NCBI GenBank assembly: GCA_014529385.2
Contig: CM043959.1
Span: forward strand, 63,129,753 to 63,193,752
DNA: 64,000 nt
Source: Adiantum capillus-veneris
Taxonomy: Eukaryota > Streptophyta > Polypodiopsida > Polypodiales > Pteridaceae
Direction of reading: 5' to 3'
The notes under the pieces were generated by a model that ran no database searches, was not told the DNA's origin, and worked only from the letters and a program-made list of their open reading frames with translations. Positions 58,905 through 64,000 of the stretch are shown here, piece after piece; the first letter of the stretch is position 1; each line of letters begins with the position of its first letter. The position numbers and the translations under genes were made by a program.

Positions 58905-61669
58905 TGTAAGGTCTCTGACCCCAACCAAAAAGACCACCCTTGTACCATGAAATGATCATAATGGAAAAAAGTTACTAATTTTAGCAGTTTTCCGAATTCT
59001 GTCAGTGCCATGATGTTTAGAATGTTATAAAGCTTCAAAATGTGAATTAAAATATTTTTTTGTGAAAAATTTCCAAAAATAGTAAGTTTTTGGTCACCCG
59101 ACCCGTCCAGTCTCGACCGTCTCGAAAAATTGCACCCGTACCCCGAATTTGAGAAAAATGCATTTTCGGACCCCAGGGGCTGCTAAATATGGCAGGTACT
59201 CGGGCCAGTACGGCTTAGTTAGAGCTTCGTATGGCAATTTACGTCATCAAAATCCGATTCGATGACCCGTTTTAGCCTAGAACCAATTTTCCTAAAAATT
59301 GTCTGGGGAGGTACCGGGGGCCTGGGACTGTGTGGGAACAGGTCCTAGGCCACTCCAGATCAGCTTTAGTAGCTAGGGGGCGCCCTCTTGCTTTGTGGGA
59401 GTCTTGGGAAAGCTGCCAAGCCTGCAACTCAGTCTCAGAACCACTTAACCAAGCCAACCTGACACTTGGTGGGCAGAGAACTGGACTTGCCATGCTTAAC
59501 TGGAGAAGCTCCCAGATGCAATTAGCAACCCAGATCGATTTTCAGCCTGTAGGAGCCTATTTAAAGACCTGCATACACACACACACACACACACTTATGA
59601 TCACACACACACACAGTGCATACATTCACACCCACACACATTGGGGAGGTGCTGTCGAATCACACAACTATTGAAGAAGAAGCTAGGAGGGAGGTGCTGC
59701 CGAATTTTCATCTCAAGAAGCTCGATTAGATCAGAAAATTGAGAAGATTACCAGCTCTTAATCACGGTAACGACATTTTAATTAATGCTATCTGAAAATT
59801 CCTTTCTCTACCATCAAAATTTCTCGTACATTATGCCTATTCCTAGTCGGAAATCTCTATGACTACTTTCTAAATTCTCCTTATTCGTACTCTATTATGT
59901 AATCATCATTCCATACCTGAATTATCAGCCATTCTTCACTCTTGATTAATGATTAGAGCATAATTATCAGAATCTTCTCTCTGTAGATAGCATAGTAATT
60001 AATCGGTAAGCTAGTATTGGTACAGATTGAGGAGAATCATCATTGTAATCACTCATTAACACTGCAGCTTAATTGAATTCATTTTTCTTATTCATTAAGA
60101 CGTAATTAAGGAGAAATTAATCGGTCATTAAGTCTCTATGAATTGGTTTTTCCTCACACATATGCATAGGGTAAATCTGCATCATCTAATTGCTAGGAAA
60201 TAGTTTAATCATACTTAATCCAATTCTCTGGTAATTTTAATAGTGAAATCTTAATTATTCTTGATCATGCAAGCCGAATAATTATCTTAGAGCCGGTTCC
60301 CATAGGATTATGTGCCATCCTTAATGATTGCTTATGAAAGAAATCTAGACTCTCATATAGGAGGGATTAATTGATCTACCCATTGGACTGTTATGATGCT
60401 TGTGAACCTTAGCTCTTTCCCCAAGCTAATCATTTAAAGTAGTGAGAAATGGCCCCGGTTAAGAGGACGCTCTTCGGTGGTGCCCATGATCGCGAAGAAG
60501 GAACGAGCAATGTCAACGGAAAAGGGAAGGCTCCCATGGACGAGCAAATACCGGCCATCTCACGAGCCATCGATGAAGAAGTGGAAGAGGTAGATCATAT
60601 TTTTTTTTTCAAGTTGTTTAAATGAACATTGCATACGCTAGTTAGGAATGCTCATATCCCTAAACATGTTGGAGAAATCCGACGGAAACCTCGGCATTGA
60701 ATGCATAGTACATTTAAGTATAAAGTAGGAAAGAAATGATTGATGGGTATGCTGTTTGCAAGAGGAAAGAATGTTTTCTAGGGAAAATCTAGCTCGACAT
60801 GTTCATTTTATTTCCAATGTTGAATCAGTCCTGACCCCCCTACTGATCACAGGGGGTAGAGTTCCTGGTTAAGGGCTCTTGAATCCACGACTGCTGGTTA
60901 AGCGGTGGATACCCACGACTGTTGGTTAAGCGGTGGGAACCCACGTCTTGCTTTCTATGCGGTGGGAGTGTCCATGACGTGCTTTCTATGCGGTGGACAT
61001 ACCTAGTTGTATGGGCAGCTAGGCGACAACGGGAGGAGTAAACTCTTGCTGGAGGGGGGATGTTGTACCTCCAGAACATTGGAATTTTTATGAATAAGTT
61101 TGAGTAGAATTTTTACTAGAATTCTGTCTTGGTGTTGTTTGCAATACTGGTTGAAGGGCTGTTTTAACGAACCATGTGATTCGAAATTAAACAAGGAATA
61201 TTTATGTTGAACAACCTTTGTGGTAGTAATTAGGTCACACGATGAAGTGTGAGTGTGGGGGTGGAAAGTGGGGGCTTGGCTCAGGTTGCCAATGCCTACG
61301 ATATGGGTGGTCCCGATTGGTCGGGAACTCTCTGTCCCCATAGTGCTTACTCGATATTAGTAATGCTGATTGCCCCTAGAGCGGGGAATTCTCGAGAGTA
61401 CGTGCCTCTAAAACATGGGGAAAAAGGCACTCGAGGCCTTTCTCCTCTTGGAAGGTGGGTCATAGGATCGCTAGATAGTTTAAGTATGCTTTCCCTGCGA
61501 GGTGGAGCTAGATCTCTTTGCTAGTAGGCTCGAACTCGACTCACTTTGTGATGAGAGATCGTCCGCTAGTCGAACCCTGAACCATTTTGTTTGCTTCCGC
61601 TATAGATCTAGTGGCCACCAGGTTTACCATCAGATCCGTTGTTTGATACGACGGGGTGGGGACCTCACA
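58905..61669 (+). repeat. TR-GAG LTR 2 (2,765 bp)
   Basis: Same ends as LTR 1. TATA at 59,558. It differs from LTR 1 by scattered substitutions and small indels, including a shorter (CA)n. Confidence 0.93.
60449..60589 (+). CDS. gag exon 1 (inside LTR 2), predicted
   Basis: Same 47-codon frame as in LTR 1, ending GAG|GTAGAT. Visible changes are Arg to Leu at codon 8 and Ala to Glu at codon 17. Confidence 0.65.
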
Positions 61670-61671
61670 CC

Positions 61672-61683
61672 TGGTATCAGAGC
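61672..61683 (+). promoter_or_regulatory. primer binding site, unit 2
   Basis: TGGTATCAGAGC two bases after the LTR 2 end. Confidence 0.95.
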
Positions 61684-62178
61684 TATAGGTTTACGAACTG
61701 GAAAATGATGTTGTTTGAAATTTTAAAAACTAAGGGATTGTAGGATAGCTCGTACTCAAAGCTTGAGCGTGATGTTGCCCAGAATAATGACATTGGATTT
61801 GTCTAGTGGATTGTCTCCTGAGTGATGTTAAAGAGTTTTACTCGTTGAGCTTGTCGGGATTCAGTGGGTTCCACTTGATGTTATTGTTTTTTGAGAAGTC
61901 GTTGGTGCGACTAGTGCTGTGGACAGGTAGCCTGTTGATGCACATAAAGTTATAAGTATGGATCAAAGCTCTCGAGTAAAGTTTTTACCATTATTTATCG
62001 GACAATTTTGGATGTATTCAATGGAATTTAAATGGTGGAATGGTTAAAATCCTTTGTGATAGATGTACAGATTAAGTAGGTTGGTTAAGCCCAAAAGTTA
62101 AATTTCCTCTTGAGTATGGAAAAGCTTAGGTTCATTTGAGAAGAGTGCTATAGTAATGAGTTTTATACCATTGGATAG

Positions 62179-63126
62179 GCACCGCCTGCTGCTCTCTACT
62201 CGGCAGCGCAAGAGAAGAAGCTCCTCCTTAAACAAGCTCAGCCTCCAACCTTTAAAGGCGAAGGGGTTAATGTGGAGAGAGATGCGGAAGTATGGATGGA
62301 AGCAATGGACGACTATTTCGAAGCTGCAGGAACCCAACCCGTGAATCAGACCATGCTTGCGATGTTCCGCTTGTCTGGCGATGCCAAGATCTGGTGGAAA
62401 CAACATTGCAGGGACTTGGATATCAAGGGATCTTCCCAGTCATGGGAAGACATCAAGGCTGCTGTGATGGAGCGTTACTTATCACCCGCCTATAAAACCT
62501 TGAAGATGAACGAGTTCTTTTCCCTTCGGCAGCTGACTTCATCTGTCGAAGAATATTATTCAAAGTTTGTCACTCTTCGGAGATATGCTCCTAAGATGAC
62601 ATTGGAACAACAGGTAGCACGGTTCTGCCAAGGACTCATCGACCCCCTGAACAACCGACTAGAAGCTCTCAGGCCAGTAACTTTGCAAGATGCCTTGCTA
62701 AGGGCCAAACCGTTAGCTAAAGAGATTCAGAGGACTACCCAAGATAGTGAATACTATTTGTCAAAGAGGGCCAGGACAGACAACTGGAGTAATAGACCAA
62801 TCAACCCTGCATACGACCATCGTTCGGTAGTAGCTACTACGACAGCTACCGAGTTTCCCAATATAAGATGCTTTGAGTGTTAGGAGTATGGACATTACAA
62901 AAGTCGATGTCCAAAAAGAATTTCCCAAACATCCGGTGCTAATAATGTACCTCTGATCATCAATGGGCGAGGTCAACCAAACGGAAGAGGAGGCCGAGGA
63001 AGAGGAAACATAGGACAAGGAAGTAGAGCTTTCGCTAATGCCGCAGTGAGACAACCAACTGTGGGTGATGAAGCTGATGAGAGAGCAGCAATGTATGATG
63101 CAACTGCTAATCCTAGTGAGCAATAA
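62179..63126 (+). CDS. gag exon 2, unit 2
   Basis: Over the 203 codons before the stop (62,272-62,883) the protein is identical to unit 1 although the DNA has at least two silent differences. UAG at 62,881-62,883 sits at the same knuckle position. The post-stop frame runs to TAA at 63,124-63,126 with a few amino-acid changes (for example Asn to Ile near the RGG tail). Confidence 0.88.
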
Positions 63127-63287
63127 ATCAAGCACCAGAATCTCATCAAAGTTCAGCAGAATAAGACGCATAAAGCTAAAGACTGCTCTATTATCAAAGG
63201 ATATCTTTACTTTAGACAAAGGATATATGTACCTAAGTAGTTAGCATAGAGTTTATCCAGATGTATTCTTGAGATGAGGACATCTCA

Positions 63288-63308
63288 AATTTTTCACGTT
63301 GGGGAGGC
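63288..63308 (+). promoter_or_regulatory. polypurine tract, unit 2
   Basis: TTGGGGAGGC directly before LTR 3. Confidence 0.8.
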
Positions 63309-64000
63309 TGTAAGGTCTCTGACCCCAACCAAAAAGAGCACCCTTGTACCATGAAATGATCATAATGGAAAAAAGTTACTAATTTTAGCAGTTTTCCGAA
63401 TTCTGTCAGTGCCATGATGTTTAGAATGTTATAAAGCTTCAAAATGTGAATTAAAATAATTTTTGTGAAAAATTTCCAAACATAGTAAGTTTTTGGTCAC
63501 CCGACCCGTCCAGTCTCGACCGTCTCGAAAAACTGCACCCGTACCCCGAATTTGAGAAAAATGCATTTTCGAACCCCGGGGGCTGCTAAATATGGCAGGT
63601 ACTCGGGCCAGTACGGCATAGTTAGAGCTTCGTATGGCAATTTACGGCATCAAAATCCGATTCGTATGACCCGTTTTAGCCTAGAACCAATTTTCCTAAA
63701 AATTGTCTGGGGAGGTACCGGGCGCCCGGGACTGTGTGGGAACAGGTCCCAGGCCACTCCAGATCAGCTTTAGCAGCTAGGGGGCGCCCTCTTGCTTTGT
63801 GGGAGTCTTGGGAAAGCTGCCAAGCCTGCAACTCAGTCTCAGAACCAGTTAACCAAGCCAACCTGACACTTGGTGGGCAGAGAACTGGACTTGCCATGCT
63901 TAACTGGAGAAGCTCCCAGATGCAATTAGCAACCCAGATCGATTTTCAGCCTGTAGGAGCCTATTTAAAGACCTGCATACACACACACACACACACACAC
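63309..64000 (+). repeat. TR-GAG LTR 3 (truncated by window end)
   Basis: First 692 bp of a third LTR: TGTAAGGTCTCTGACC, TATA at 63,962 and the beginning of the (CA)n tract. Confidence 0.92.

Larger units (their letters stand above)
54496..64000 (+). mobile_element. tandem array of gag-only LTR retrotransposon (TR-GAG)
   Basis: Units start at 54,496, 58,905 and 63,309 (spacings 4,409 and 4,404 bp). The order is LTR, PBS, gag, PPT, LTR, PBS, gag, PPT, LTR (cut by the window end). No protease, RT, RNase H or integrase remnant exists between gag and the next LTR, so the element depends on another for mobility. Sharing of LTRs between units suggests unequal recombination between LTRs. Unit sequences differ by only a few percent by eye. 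Confidence 0.93.

Overview
This looks like a repeat-dominated stretch of a land-plant nuclear genome. Three things point that way: very long (GA/CT)n and (AT)n microsatellites, many nested plant-type transposable elements (chromovirus, Tat-like gypsy, copia, CACTA, DUF4283-type LINE), and a family-1 UDP-glycosyltransferase pseudogene with the plant PSPG box and a GT-AG intron. The species cannot be settled from this window. Some features (Tnp2 divergence, UGT wording, SSR load) would fit a fern or gymnosperm. No intact host gene was found.

Layout. 0-16.8 kb is old, decayed sequence: a possible Tnp2-like remnant, a DEAD-box RNA helicase pseudogene, a fragment with repeated Trp-Lys motifs, a gypsy pol remnant (6.6-8.1 kb) of the same family as the element at 43-50 kb, local duplications, and two GC-richer stretches I cannot name. 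17.1-28.8 kb is a LINE whose ORF1 is split near its last codons by an 8.1-kb CACTA element (18,223-26,332). The CACTA carries a Tnp2 transposase, a second proline/glycine-rich gene and a block of about 1.8 kb made almost wholly of microsatellites. 29,030-34,966 is a complete but inactivated chromovirus on the minus strand. It has only 123-bp LTRs, a 5-bp target duplication, an initiator-Met primer binding site and a C-terminal chromodomain. 36.0-37.7 kb is a UGT pseudogene. 38-41 kb is SSR-rich. 42.8-50.6 kb is a Tat-like gypsy element on the plus strand with a duplicated gag and a copia LTR inserted in it. 50.6-54.5 kb is the 3' part of a same-family element in inverted orientation, carrying a long minus-strand ORF region I do not recognise.

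The most striking structure is 54,496 to the window end: a tandem LTR-gag-LTR-gag-LTR array with a repeat period of about 4.4 kb. LTRs are about 2.77 kb, the only gene is gag, and there is no pol, so it is a non-autonomous TR-GAG type retrotransposon. The gag gene seems to start inside the LTR. A short first exon is followed by a phase-0 GT-AG intron that contains the LTR end and the primer binding site, and exon 2 carries the capsid domain. Both copies share this layout and also share a UAG stop inside the zinc knuckle. Splicing would then separate a translated mRNA from an unspliced genomic RNA; this is an inference that transcript data can test.

Three scattered copies of a tRNA-related SINE candidate (28.9, 35.95 and 40.6 kb) share a B-box and a 3' tail.
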